Source: Levilactobacillus andaensis (GTDB lineage: Bacteria > Bacillota > Bacilli > Lactobacillales > Lactobacillaceae). Taken from it: a stretch of 64,000 nucleotides of DNA. Below are positions 17,585 through 26,143 of this stretch, in pieces. The translations under genes were made by a program, and so were the position numbers. The stretch is taken from positions 124,001 to 188,000 of the forward strand of contig NZ_BOLP01000003.1 of assembly GCF_016861695.1 (NCBI RefSeq), written 5' to 3'. The notes under the pieces were generated by a model. That model did no database searches and was not told where the DNA came from. It was given only the letters and a program-made list of their open reading frames with translations. Every line of letters starts with the position of its first letter. Positions within the stretch are counted from its first letter, which is position 1.

Positions 17585-18490
17585 TCAATTCGCGGCTTTA
17601 GTCCCCAACAACTTATCCATTTCGGTCTTCATTCCAGCCAAAACATCACCACTAGATGGTTGACTTGGCAGGATTGGCTTGCCGACATTCATACCAAGCA
17701 AGTTAGCCATATCCTTCGTTGCAACCGGGAAACTAGCCTTGTTTTGAACCAGACGAGCAGGATTGAAGGCGTATTGGGCCTCACGAGAACCCTTGTAATC
17801 ACCGGCTTCGAACTTATTGTAAATATCAACAACTTGTTCTGCTAACCCATTGGCAGTGGAGCAAACACTCCCGTAAGAACCAGCACATAGTCCTAAGAAA
17901 ATTAGTGTATCTTTACCAGTAAATGGCCGGAATTCAATGTCACTAGTCAAACGAACAACTTCTTCAAAGTAGGTCAAATCACCACTGGAGTCCTTGACAC
18001 CCACAATATTCTTAACGTCATGAGCAAGGTCACTAACCAACGAGGCGTTCAGCTTGTAGCCAACTCGAGGGTTATTGTATAGCAACATTGGCAGGTCAGG
18101 AACCGTATCTGCAATCGTCTTAAAGTGGTCGTACAATTCTTTGTCAGTTGGCTTTAAGAACATTGGTTGCAAGACGGAAATTCCGAAGGCCCCTAACCGT
18201 TGGGCCATCTTAGCTAATTTAACGCCGTGACTGGTCCGGATAGGTCCCATACCGAAGAAGACAGGAACCCGATCAGCCGTTTCATCGACAATAATCTTGA
18301 AGATGGTTTCCATCTCGTCATCAGTCAACATATAGAATTCGGAGTTACTACCGAAGGCTAAGATGCCTTGGACGCCGCCATCGATTACACGGTCAACGAC
18401 TTCACGTAACTTAGGTTCATTTACAGTTTCGTCATCATTTACGGGAATCAGTAATGGAACGATAATACCTTTGATCCGACTAATATCCAT
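17585..18490 (-). CDS. DapA-family lyase, probable 5-keto-4-deoxyglucarate aldolase
   Basis: A 301-residue class I aldolase-fold protein of the dihydrodipicolinate synthase family. The Schiff-base Lys is in NIVGVKDSSGD and the conserved Tyr in LLYNNPRVGY. GILAFGSNSEFYMLTDDE replaces the DapA GTTGES-type motif, so it is not a lysine-pathway enzyme. Family relatives either dehydrate and decarboxylate 5-keto-4-deoxyglucarate or split keto-deoxy acids. Because GarR and GarK flank it in the operon, cleavage to pyruvate and tartronate semialdehyde, the job of GarL elsewhere, is the reaction that makes the pathway work. That is inference from context. Confidence 0.82.
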   Translation of the reverse strand: MDISRIKGIIVPLLIPVNDDETVNEPKLREVVDRVIDGGVQGILAFGSNSEFYMLTDDEMETIFKIIVDETADRVPVFFGMGPIRTSHGVKLAKMAQRLGAFGISVLQPMFLKPTDKELYDHFKTIADTVPDLPMLLYNNPRVGYKLNASLVSDLAHDVKNIVGVKDSSGDLTYFEEVVRLTSDIEFRPFTGKDTLIFLGLCAGSYGSVCSTANGLAEQVVDIYNKFEAGDYKGSREAQYAFNPARLVQNKASFPVATKDMANLLGMNVGKPILPSQPSSGDVLAGMKTEMDKLLGTKAAN

Positions 18491-18509
18491 GATTTATTTC
18501 GACCTTTCT

Positions 18510-19838
18510 TTAACGAACTAAAGCGGGTTGCTTAGGATTAAATTTCCAGTTTGGCACTAAGTACTGCATGGTCTTGGCGTCATCACGCGCGCCCAGATTA
18601 TTTTCGATGTAAACGCGGTTAGCCGCCTTGATGGCATCGAGATCAATTTCAACACCCAAACCTTCATTAGAAGCAGGCACGGTTAATTGGCCATCCTTGA
18701 TTTGGTAAGGATTCTTGGTCAAGTTTTGACCGTCTTGCCAGATCCAATGCGTATCGATGGCATAAATGTTACCAGGAGCAGCTGCGGCTGTGTTGGCAAC
18801 CATGGCTAAGGAAATGTCAAAGTGGTTGTTGGAATGAATTCCCCAGTTAAGGCCGAACTCGTGGCACATCTGAGCAACCCGAACGGAACCTTCCATGGTC
18901 CAGAAATGAGGATCTGCTAATGGCACGGAGACACTGTCCAAACGAACGGCGTGTGACATTTGACGCCAATCGGTATCAACCATGTTCGTCGCAGTTGGTA
19001 AGAACGTTGCCTTTCGGAATTCAGCAAGAATTTCGCGACCAGAGAAACCATCTTCAGCACCACAAGGGTCTTCGGCATAAGTCAAGATCCCCTTAAGTTC
19101 CTCAGCATAGTGGATGGCATCCTTTAAGGACCAAGCACCATTTGGATCTAAGTCTAATTTAGCTTCTGGAAAGGCTTCATGCAAGGCCTTGATGGCAGCA
19201 ACTTCTTGTTCACCATCAAAAACCCCACCCTTCAGCTTGAAGGTCTTGAACCCGTAACGTTTGTAAGCAGCCTGTGCTTGCTTAACAATTGCTTCCGGCG
19301 TTAAAGCTGGTTCGCGACGAACGCGACCCCAATCGTCGGAATCGTCATCGTCACTAATGTAGTCAAGGTCGGTCTTGGTCTTGTCCCCCACATAGAAGAG
19401 ATAGCCCAACACATCAACCTTTTCACGAACTTGACCGTCGCCAAGTAAAGCAGCAACTGGAACGTGAAGATGCTTCCCTAGCAGATCCAGAAAGGCCGTT
19501 TCAACGGCAGTAACAGCATGAATGGTCGTCCGTTGATCAAATGTTTGTTGACCCCGACCGCCGGCATCTAAGTAGGAGAACTTGGCACGCATGGCTTGCA
19601 GCACACCCTTATATTCACCTAACGTCTTGCCAACAACAAGATCTTTAGATTTCAGGAGAATCTCTGTGATTTTTTCACCACCAGGGACTTCACCGACCCC
19701 GATTTGGTCGTTGTCTGCCGTTAAAATCACAATATTACGGGTGAAATAAGGACCATGAGCCCCACTTAAATTCAATAACATACTGTCTTTCCCAGCAACT
19801 GGGTAGACATCCATTTTCACAATTTTAGGAATCGTCAT
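18510..19838 (-). CDS. gudD: Glucarate dehydratase 1 (enolase superfamily)
   Basis: A 442-residue enzyme converting D-glucarate (or L-idarate) to 5-keto-4-deoxyglucarate. The key active-site parts are present: the KxK base in [14 protein letters not shown], the metal ligands in [21 protein letters not shown] and ATNMVDTDW, and the general base His in [12 protein letters not shown]. Length matches GudD. It sits mid-operon between garR and the DapA-like lyase. A second, clearly homologous gene lies at 24215, so the two may differ in substrate or regulation. Confidence 0.93.
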   Translation of the reverse strand: MTIPKIVKMDVYPVAGKDSMLLNLSGAHGPYFTRNIVILTADNDQIGVGEVPGGEKITEILLKSKDLVVGKTLGEYKGVLQAMRAKFSYLDAGGRGQQTFDQRTTIHAVTAVETAFLDLLGKHLHVPVAALLGDGQVREKVDVLGYLFYVGDKTKTDLDYISDDDDSDDWGRVRREPALTPEAIVKQAQAAYKRYGFKTFKLKGGVFDGEQEVAAIKALHEAFPEAKLDLDPNGAWSLKDAIHYAEELKGILTYAEDPCGAEDGFSGREILAEFRKATFLPTATNMVDTDWRQMSHAVRLDSVSVPLADPHFWTMEGSVRVAQMCHEFGLNWGIHSNNHFDISLAMVANTAAAAPGNIYAIDTHWIWQDGQNLTKNPYQIKDGQLTVPASNEGLGVEIDLDAIKAANRVYIENNLGARDDAKTMQYLVPNWKFNPKQPALVR

Positions 19839-19921
19839 GATTTGTTCATCCTTTCACTTTTAGGGTAAAAGAAAAAGGGATATCAACTTAATCCCATTTT
19901 CTTTAATTTCATCTCGACTAA

Positions 19922-20803
19922 TTAGTCGATCGTTAAGTCATTGATCTTTTCGTAGAATTTAGCAATTGCAGAGTGATCATCGCTACCATTACCGTCGTTC
20001 TTAACAACTTGCAAGATTTCCATGACTTCAGCAGTCAAAGGCAAGCCAACGTGTAAGGCGTGTGACGTGTCCAAAGCATTTTGCAAGTCCTTGATGTGTA
20101 AGTCGACCCGGAAACCAGGTTTGAAGTTACGGTCAATCATCATTGGAACCTTGGCATCCATAACAGTACTGCCGGCTAAACCAGTGTGAATAGCGTCAAA
20201 GACCATCTTTGGATCCAGACCAGCTTTCTTAGCTAAGGCAAACCCTTCACTAACAGCAGCAATGTTTAAAGCAACAATGACTTGGTTAGCCAACTTGGTT
20301 GTGTTCCCGGCACCAACGGCACCAACATAGGTAACAGAACCACCCATGATTTCAAGTAAGTCTTTGTTCTTTTCGTAAAGATCTTTGTCACCACCGACCA
20401 TGATAGCAATGGAACCATCGATAGCCTTTGGTTCACCACCGGAAACAGGGGCATCCAAGAAACCAACGTTGAGTTTAGCTAAACGCTTAGCAAAGCCTTG
20501 GCTAGCTAATGGGTTGATAGAACTCATGTCGATAACCGTCTTGCCGGCAGTTAACCCTTCGGCAACCCCGCCTTCGTTAAACAATGCAGCTTCAACGTTT
20601 GGAGAGTTAGGAACCATAGTGAAAATAACGTCAGACTTTTCGGCAACTTCCTTACCAGTCTTAGCCTCAGTAGCGCCATCTGCAACTAATTCTTTAACGG
20701 CGTCTTCCTTGAAATCAAAGACCGTCAAGTCGTGACCTGCTTTGACCAAGTTCTTTGCCATTGGCTTACCCATGATACCTAATCCAATAAATCCAAGTTT
20801 CAT
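19922..20803 (-). CDS. garR: Tartronate semialdehyde reductase
   Basis: A 293-residue beta-hydroxyacid dehydrogenase. The Rossmann motif GFIGLGIMGKPMAKNLVKAG is at the N-terminus, the substrate motif FLDAPVSGGEPKA is near residue 117, and the catalytic Lys is in GAGNTTKLANQ near 172. This matches 2-hydroxy-3-oxopropionate reductase, which reduces tartronate semialdehyde to D-glycerate. Its place between the transporter and the dehydratase supports this substrate over 3-hydroxyisobutyrate. Confidence 0.93.
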   Translation of the reverse strand: MKLGFIGLGIMGKPMAKNLVKAGHDLTVFDFKEDAVKELVADGATEAKTGKEVAEKSDVIFTMVPNSPNVEAALFNEGGVAEGLTAGKTVIDMSSINPLASQGFAKRLAKLNVGFLDAPVSGGEPKAIDGSIAIMVGGDKDLYEKNKDLLEIMGGSVTYVGAVGAGNTTKLANQVIVALNIAAVSEGFALAKKAGLDPKMVFDAIHTGLAGSTVMDAKVPMMIDRNFKPGFRVDLHIKDLQNALDTSHALHVGLPLTAEVMEILQVVKNDGNGSDDHSAIAKFYEKINDLTID

Positions 20804-20941
20804 AATAAATGTGCCCCTTTCAATTTCTATCTTTCTACAGTTAAAAGTATAAGTTAATTACCACACAAAGTGTATGGCGCAACTCTCTAAGTTCGACCAT
20901 GTTATTTAGTCATTTGCACAAATTGGCAACGGTTACAAGAT

Positions 20942-22267
20942 TTAACGGAATGCACCGGTAAGTAGCCCTAAGCCAATCCAAACAAGGCTCATACCCCAAA
21001 TTGGGATAAACGCGTATTTGACATATTGTGACAAATCAACTGCACCATGGGTCAAATCGACACCAATGTAAATTTGTGGTTGAGCAATTGGTGTTAACAG
21101 AGCCCCCATGTTCATAAACAGTGTAATGATAACGATATCTGATGGAACACCGTAAGCCTTCATCAAGGAAACAACGATTGGCATCAGCACGTAGTACCAC
21201 GTATCGTTGGTGAAGATGAACATCAATGGTGTACTGAAGACGGCAATGATAATGTAAACCCAAGGTCCCATGGAACTTGGAATGATTTTAACCAAAGTGT
21301 TAACCATGGCCTTCATCATGCCACTGTATTGCATAACCCCAACAACAACCCCAGATAAAAGGATGGCTGGCATGATTGGCAATAAAGAAGCCGCATATTT
21401 CTTCAGTAACTTGTTTTGTTGCTTCAAGTCAGGGAAGTTGTAAGCTAACGCGATAACTAATCCAAAAGCAAAGACGTAATATGAAGGTACAGAAGGCATT
21501 AAGCATAATGCCAAGATAACTAAAACAGTCAAGGCCACGTTGATCCAGAAGAACTTTGGCCGTGCCAATTCAGGATCATCAACGATATCACTAATGTCGA
21601 CCTTGCCGGCAGTCATATCAGTCGTTGCACATTCCTTCTTGATCCGTTTTTGTTCACGAAAACCTAAGAAGGCTGCCATAGCGAACAGGAGAACCGTAAA
21701 GATAACTTGTGTTGGGAACATCATACTGAACAAGTGGTTCGCGCCACCAGGAACATTAGGAATTAGAGAAGCACTCCGTAACATCCGCGCACTCCAAGGA
21801 ACATCGAATGTATTGATGGCCCCAACAGTAGTCAGGAAAACCAGAATAATCGGTTTCATGTGTAATTTCTGGTAAAACGGCAGTAACAGTGGAATCGTAA
21901 TTAAGTAAATGGATGTGATACTGACATCAAACCCGGTGATCATGGCAACCAGCAAGGTTAAGCAGGTCAAGACCACTGGACTTAAGTTAATATGTTTCAG
22001 GATTCTCCGAACAATACCGTTGAAGAATCCTGTATCTGCCATAAGTAAGAAGTATGGCAGCGAGAATAACATGATCAAGGCAACTGGGGTCGTCATCCCC
22101 AACCCTTTTGTCAGGTAATCCCCAATCTGTGTCGGTGATGCACCTACCAAGATTGCACCGATGATTGGAATTACCGTAAAGGCAAACATCGTACTGGTCT
22201 TTTGTTTCAACAAGACCCAGACAATGACGATCATCATAACGAAACCAATAATTGCCGGATAACTCAT
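20942..22267 (-). CDS. CitMHS-family transporter, probable sugar-diacid importer
   Basis: A 441-residue integral membrane protein with about 11-12 hydrophobic segments. The features PTQIGDYLTKGLGMTTPVAL, GFDVSITSIYLITIPLLLP and FIFTNDTWYYVLMPIV resemble citrate/metal:H+ symporters of the CitMHS group. It heads the glucarate operon and is divergent from the CdaR-like regulator, so its cargo is more likely glucarate or a related diacid, possibly as a metal complex, than citrate. This cargo is an inference from position. Confidence 0.82.
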   Translation of the reverse strand: MSYPAIIGFVMMIVIVWVLLKQKTSTMFAFTVIPIIGAILVGASPTQIGDYLTKGLGMTTPVALIMLFSLPYFLLMADTGFFNGIVRRILKHINLSPVVLTCLTLLVAMITGFDVSITSIYLITIPLLLPFYQKLHMKPIILVFLTTVGAINTFDVPWSARMLRSASLIPNVPGGANHLFSMMFPTQVIFTVLLFAMAAFLGFREQKRIKKECATTDMTAGKVDISDIVDDPELARPKFFWINVALTVLVILALCLMPSVPSYYVFAFGLVIALAYNFPDLKQQNKLLKKYAASLLPIMPAILLSGVVVGVMQYSGMMKAMVNTLVKIIPSSMGPWVYIIIAVFSTPLMFIFTNDTWYYVLMPIVVSLMKAYGVPSDIVIITLFMNMGALLTPIAQPQIYIGVDLTHGAVDLSQYVKYAFIPIWGMSLVWIGLGLLTGAFR

Positions 22268-23020
22268 TCGAACTCGCCAACTTTCTCAAAACTATATTTT
22301 AAGCAAAATGTTATTTAGTGAGCAATGAAACGAAGTAAGCATGCCTTACGCTCCTTATACTATTCGGAATATCAGGAGCGAACAACTGACATAATGCCCA
22401 AATTACAGTTTGGATTTTTGTGATTTTGGTTGCGCTTCCTATATAGCAACCAAAGTAGTTATGCGACAGTTGAAAAAAATAATAATCTGCGTTTAAATAG
22501 ATATCAGGCGCTTTCACTGTTAGCGCAACAAATCTTGTGTTTTACTTGAAAACGTCGCAAATCCGTTTGATGAAAGTATCACAAGCGGTTGTATTGCCCT
22601 TGAATAAGCTTCAAATTAACGACCATGATAGCGCTACCATTATACGTTTTAAGCCTGGTTGCTCACTAATCCTCAATTGGTTTTGTTTAAGTTCTGCACC
22701 ACAAAATGACCAATCCTCTTTCTAACGGCTTGGTCATCTGCCCAGAATTCAGATGTACAGTTTAAAATTTACCCATTAATCAAAAAGTAATGTCAATTGA
22801 AGATAATGCTTAACTAATTACTGACTTATTCGCTATTAATGCGTACACTTACTGTTAAGGGGTCATTTATTCTATCTCCCTACATAGTGCCCGACCTGGT
22901 ACATTTTTTGTATTTTCTCTATATTTTTACGGGGCTCCCCCAAAAACATTTTTTGCTTCAACATGACCCCGTTTCGTTTTACTCTGCCTGATTATTATTG
23001 AGAAAGTAGGTAATTTACTT
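22268..23020. other. Long AT-rich divergent intergenic region of the glucarate locus
   Basis: A gap of 750 bp separates the transporter and regulator starts. It is clearly more AT-rich than the flanking genes. It contains GCGCTTTCACTGTTAGCGC (22507-22525), with short complementary ends, and several T-rich tracts. Two short ORFs here lack ribosome binding sites and look accidental. It probably carries the promoters and operators for both directions; no known CdaR site could be assigned. Confidence 0.5.
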
Positions 23021-24103
23021 ATGAAAATTGATCCCGTATTGGCACAATCCATCGTGAACAAAATGATGGCCCAGATTCCATATAACGTAAATATGATGGA
23101 TGAACACGGCTACGTAATTGCTAGCGGTGACGAGACCAGAATCAACACCTTACATGTCGGCGCTCTCGACGCAATCGAACAAAAAAAGACGCTCCCAATG
23201 GCCAAATCCTTTGGTCAGCATGGCCAACCAGGTATCAATATGCCCATCTTCTTCGACAAGGCAATTGTAGGTGTCATTGGCATCACGGGCGATCCGGAAA
23301 AGGTTACCCCCCTCGCTTCTTTACTCCGCGTTGCTACCGAACTTTTACTGAGTCAAAATCAGAATAACTTGCGAGAAAAGAAAAAAGAGACCGCTCTCAA
23401 TCGATTCCTTTACCAGTGGTCCCAAGTTACGGATCACATTGAGAATAAGACTGACCTTCTGTTAGAAGCTAGTCAATTGAGTATCGACATTCTCAAAGAA
23501 CGCACAGCGATTGCGGTTCAGTTAAAAGCTCTGCCAATGAACCTATTGGATCCAACTGATTTTCAAATCTCCCTTTCCGCTAATACAGTCATTGTTCTTA
23601 CCCTTCAATCAGTCACTATCGACCGTTTCACTAGCTATTGTCAGAAAAAGAAAATTGGCTTGGGAATCGGTCTGCCCAACGCTAATATTGGTGTCTCCGT
23701 CAACCAAGCGCTTCAAACATTACGTATTAGCAATGTCTTCAACCGACCTGATCAGATTAACTACGGCCAGGTTGCTTTTATTGACACGCTACTCAGCAGT
23801 CATCTTTCACTAACTCCCATTGTCGAAAAGTTTCAGGACGCGAACGGTAGCGAATCTGGTAGCGACCTGATCCAAACACTAGGCATGTACATTCGCCACA
23901 GCGGCAATATGGTTCAAACCGCAAAAGCCATGCATATTCACCGTAATACTTTAGGTTACCGTCTCAGTAAAATTAAAGAAGATTTTGACCTTGATCCCCA
24001 CAATACGATTGAACTCTTTGAGCTTTACCTCGGCTACCTGTACTTCAAAGATGCTAGTTACCACCATAACTTGAAGAATCCCGCGACGTCAGGAGTTAAT
24101 TAA
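23021..24103 (+). CDS. cdaR: CdaR-like sugar-diacid regulator
   Basis: A 360-residue regulator. The N-terminal 130 residues form a diacid-recognition domain (MKIDPVLAQSIVNKMMAQIP, MDEHGYVIASGD, MPIFFDKAIVGVIGITGDPE). A middle region follows, and the C-terminal PucR-type HTH reads GNMVQTAKAMHIHRNTLGYR followed by LSKIKEDFDLDP. CdaR in enterobacteria activates glucarate, galactarate and glycerate genes when the diacids are present. Here it lies between, and probably controls, the divergent transporter-led operon and the downstream second dehydratase. Confidence 0.9.
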   Translation: MKIDPVLAQSIVNKMMAQIPYNVNMMDEHGYVIASGDETRINTLHVGALDAIEQKKTLPMAKSFGQHGQPGINMPIFFDKAIVGVIGITGDPEKVTPLASLLRVATELLLSQNQNNLREKKKETALNRFLYQWSQVTDHIENKTDLLLEASQLSIDILKERTAIAVQLKALPMNLLDPTDFQISLSANTVIVLTLQSVTIDRFTSYCQKKKIGLGIGLPNANIGVSVNQALQTLRISNVFNRPDQINYGQVAFIDTLLSSHLSLTPIVEKFQDANGSESGSDLIQTLGMYIRHSGNMVQTAKAMHIHRNTLGYRLSKIKEDFDLDPHNTIELFELYLGYLYFKDASYHHNLKNPATSGVN

Positions 24104-24168
24104 TAATTCGACCAGGTTGCACAAGGAATAACTTCTAATCCTGTTAATTCGACTGATTATTTCTGATA

Positions 24169-24182
24169 ATTAAGCGCTTACA
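24169..24182 (+). promoter_or_regulatory. cre-like site upstream of second gudD
   Basis: ATTAAGCGCTTACA matches the cre consensus except at the leading TG, about 33 bp before the start of the second glucarate dehydratase. Confidence 0.45.
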
Positions 24183-24214
24183 ATGAAATTAAACTTTGTG
24201 AGGAGCTGTTCAAA

Positions 24215-25555
24215 ATGGTCGTTATTCCAAAAGTTACTGATGTTCAAGTTGTCCCCGTTGCTGGTTACGATAGCATGTTGCTGACCCTTAGTGGTGCTCA
24301 TTATCCTTACTTTACTAGAAATATTGTAATTATTACTGACGACTCTGGTAACCGTGGTATCGGTGAAATTCACGGTGGCGATGTGATTACTAAGTCACTT
24401 AATTCATTCAAATCAATTATCATTGGTCGACCGATTACGGAATACCGGGCTATTTTAAATGACATGAAACACCAGGTCGCTCACCCCGATGCTGACAAGG
24501 GAGCTGGAATTCAGCAACTAAATATCAGTAATCTTCAGTACGTTGTCCACGCTGAGGCTGCTGTCGAATGCGCATTGCTTGATTTGTACGGTAAATTCGT
24601 TAATCTTCCAATGTGCGATGTCATCGGCTCCGGTCGTCAACGCGACGCCGTAGAAATGCTAGGCTACCTCTTCTACATTGGAGACTATACCAAGACGGAT
24701 CTACCCTACATTCAGAATGACGACAATTCTGATGCGTGGGGCAAGTTACGGCGAAAACCAACATTGACTGTCGCTGGTATCGTCGAACAAGCCAAAGCCA
24801 TGAAAGAACGTTATGGGTTCCGTTGCTTCAAGCTCAAGGGCGGGGTCTTAGATGGTGCTGAAGAAATGAAGGCCGTTAAAGCCTTGCACGAAGCCTTCCC
24901 TGACGCTCGAATTAACCTAGATCCGAATGGCGCCTGGACACTCGACGAAGCTGTCAGCCTTACTAAGGAATATGGTGATGCCTTAACCTACGCTGAAGAT
25001 CCATGTGGGCCAGAAAATGGTTTCTCTGGTCGTGAAGTACTCAGTTTCTATCAAAATGCGACACACAAGCCAGTAGCAACCAACATGATTGCTACCGACT
25101 GGAAACAACTCTACCCAACTCTTCTCATGAAGTCCGTCGACATTGTCTTAGCCGACCCCCACTTCTGGGGAATCGAGGGTAGCCTGCGAGTCGCTAGCAT
25201 CTTAAATGACTGGGGATTAACTTGGGGATCTCACTCCAACAATCACTTTGACATCACTTTGGCATTGTATGCACAGGTCGCCGCAGCCGCTCCTGGCAAC
25301 ATTACACCAATTGATACTCATTTCGTTTGGCAAGATGGCCAACAATTATGTGATAATGCCTTAAACATCAGAAACGGTGAAATTGCTATTCCAAAGCGTC
25401 CCGGTCTAGGTATCGATATCAATGATAGCAAGTTAGCCGCCGCTCACGAACTCTACGAACGACTTAGTTTCCATGGTCGTGATGACGCTAAGGCTATGCA
25501 ATATCTGATTCCAGACTGGACGTTCGATCCAAAGACGCCAACATTATTACATTAA
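24215..25555 (+). CDS. gudD: Glucarate dehydratase 2 (enolase superfamily)
   Basis: A 446-residue paralogue of the gene at 18510, sharing most motifs. It keeps [47 protein letters not shown] and [12 protein letters not shown], so the full catalytic set appears intact and it should be active. The insert YIQNDDNSDAWGKLRRKP matches the same region of copy 1. It follows the regulator by 110 bp, behind a cre-like site and AGGAG, and ends at its own terminator, so it may be expressed separately from the main operon. Substrate preference (glucarate, idarate or galactarate) is not readable. Confidence 0.92.
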   Translation: MVVIPKVTDVQVVPVAGYDSMLLTLSGAHYPYFTRNIVIITDDSGNRGIGEIHGGDVITKSLNSFKSIIIGRPITEYRAILNDMKHQVAHPDADKGAGIQQLNISNLQYVVHAEAAVECALLDLYGKFVNLPMCDVIGSGRQRDAVEMLGYLFYIGDYTKTDLPYIQNDDNSDAWGKLRRKPTLTVAGIVEQAKAMKERYGFRCFKLKGGVLDGAEEMKAVKALHEAFPDARINLDPNGAWTLDEAVSLTKEYGDALTYAEDPCGPENGFSGREVLSFYQNATHKPVATNMIATDWKQLYPTLLMKSVDIVLADPHFWGIEGSLRVASILNDWGLTWGSHSNNHFDITLALYAQVAAAAPGNITPIDTHFVWQDGQQLCDNALNIRNGEIAIPKRPGLGIDINDSKLAAAHELYERLSFHGRDDAKAMQYLIPDWTFDPKTPTLLH

Positions 25556-25567
25556 AACTCAATGCCC

Positions 25568-25607
25568 AAAACGCCCCAACTGCTTACCGTAGCTGGGGCG
25601 TTTTTTT
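25568..25607 (+). terminator. Terminator after second gudD
   Basis: ACGCCCCA(ACT) and (AGC)TGGGGCGT form a GC-rich stem followed by seven T. Confidence 0.9.
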
Positions 25608-26079
25608 ATGGACTGACTTTTGACAGAAAATATTAACCGCCGAGTAAGGGAACAAGTGTCACAGTCACCAACATCATTGGGTTGTTGACATTCTAGTTGT
25701 ATATATGTTTTAGTCTGAATTTATATTTTTTCTATTCTTTCATCGCCGACTAATTCATTTAGAGAAACGTCAAAACTATCCGAACAGCTACAAGTAACAC
25801 GCCCCAAAAGCTACGTGACCTGTGTCAAAACTGGTAATTTGAAGACATTCCATGACTAATTATCTATTGAAAAACCAGCTGGTAAATGCTGATTCATCGG
25901 CAATTGCAGCACTTTACAACACCCTGACATCCGTCAAATTGGTTGTTTTAAAATAACCGCCAACTTATCGTTACATTCCCAACTTTCACAATTTCATCAC
26001 ATTTTTTTCGTTAAAATATCGAACTTTGTTAACATAACTAATTTATATGAAGTGTATATTGTAGCTGTTACATACTTTT
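25608..26079. other. AT-rich upstream region of the arylsulfotransferase gene
   Basis: No gene is seen in this 470-bp stretch. A possible promoter near its end is TTAACA (26029-26034), 18 bp, TGTATA (26053-26058), which would start transcription shortly before the hairpin at 26080. Confidence 0.4.
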
Positions 26080-26117
26080 GGGGCGTACTGGGACTTAGGG
26101 ACCAGTGCCCCCTTTTT
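26080..26117 (+). terminator. Terminator hairpin in the 5' leader of the arylsulfotransferase gene
   Basis: GGGGCGTACTGG, a 10-nt loop, CCAGTGCCCC and then CTTTTTT form a strong intrinsic terminator only 11 bp before the GAAGGAG ribosome binding site. No gene ends nearby upstream except gudD, which already has its own terminator 500 bp earlier. It therefore probably acts as an attenuator in the leader. Confidence 0.7.
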
Positions 26118-26143
26118 TACTATTTTTGAAGGAGATGGCTCAT

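Noticed and set aside
22311-22725. Two short ORFs in the glucarate intergenic region
   Set aside because: There is no ribosome binding site, the composition is that of AT-rich non-coding DNA, and neither shows a family pattern.
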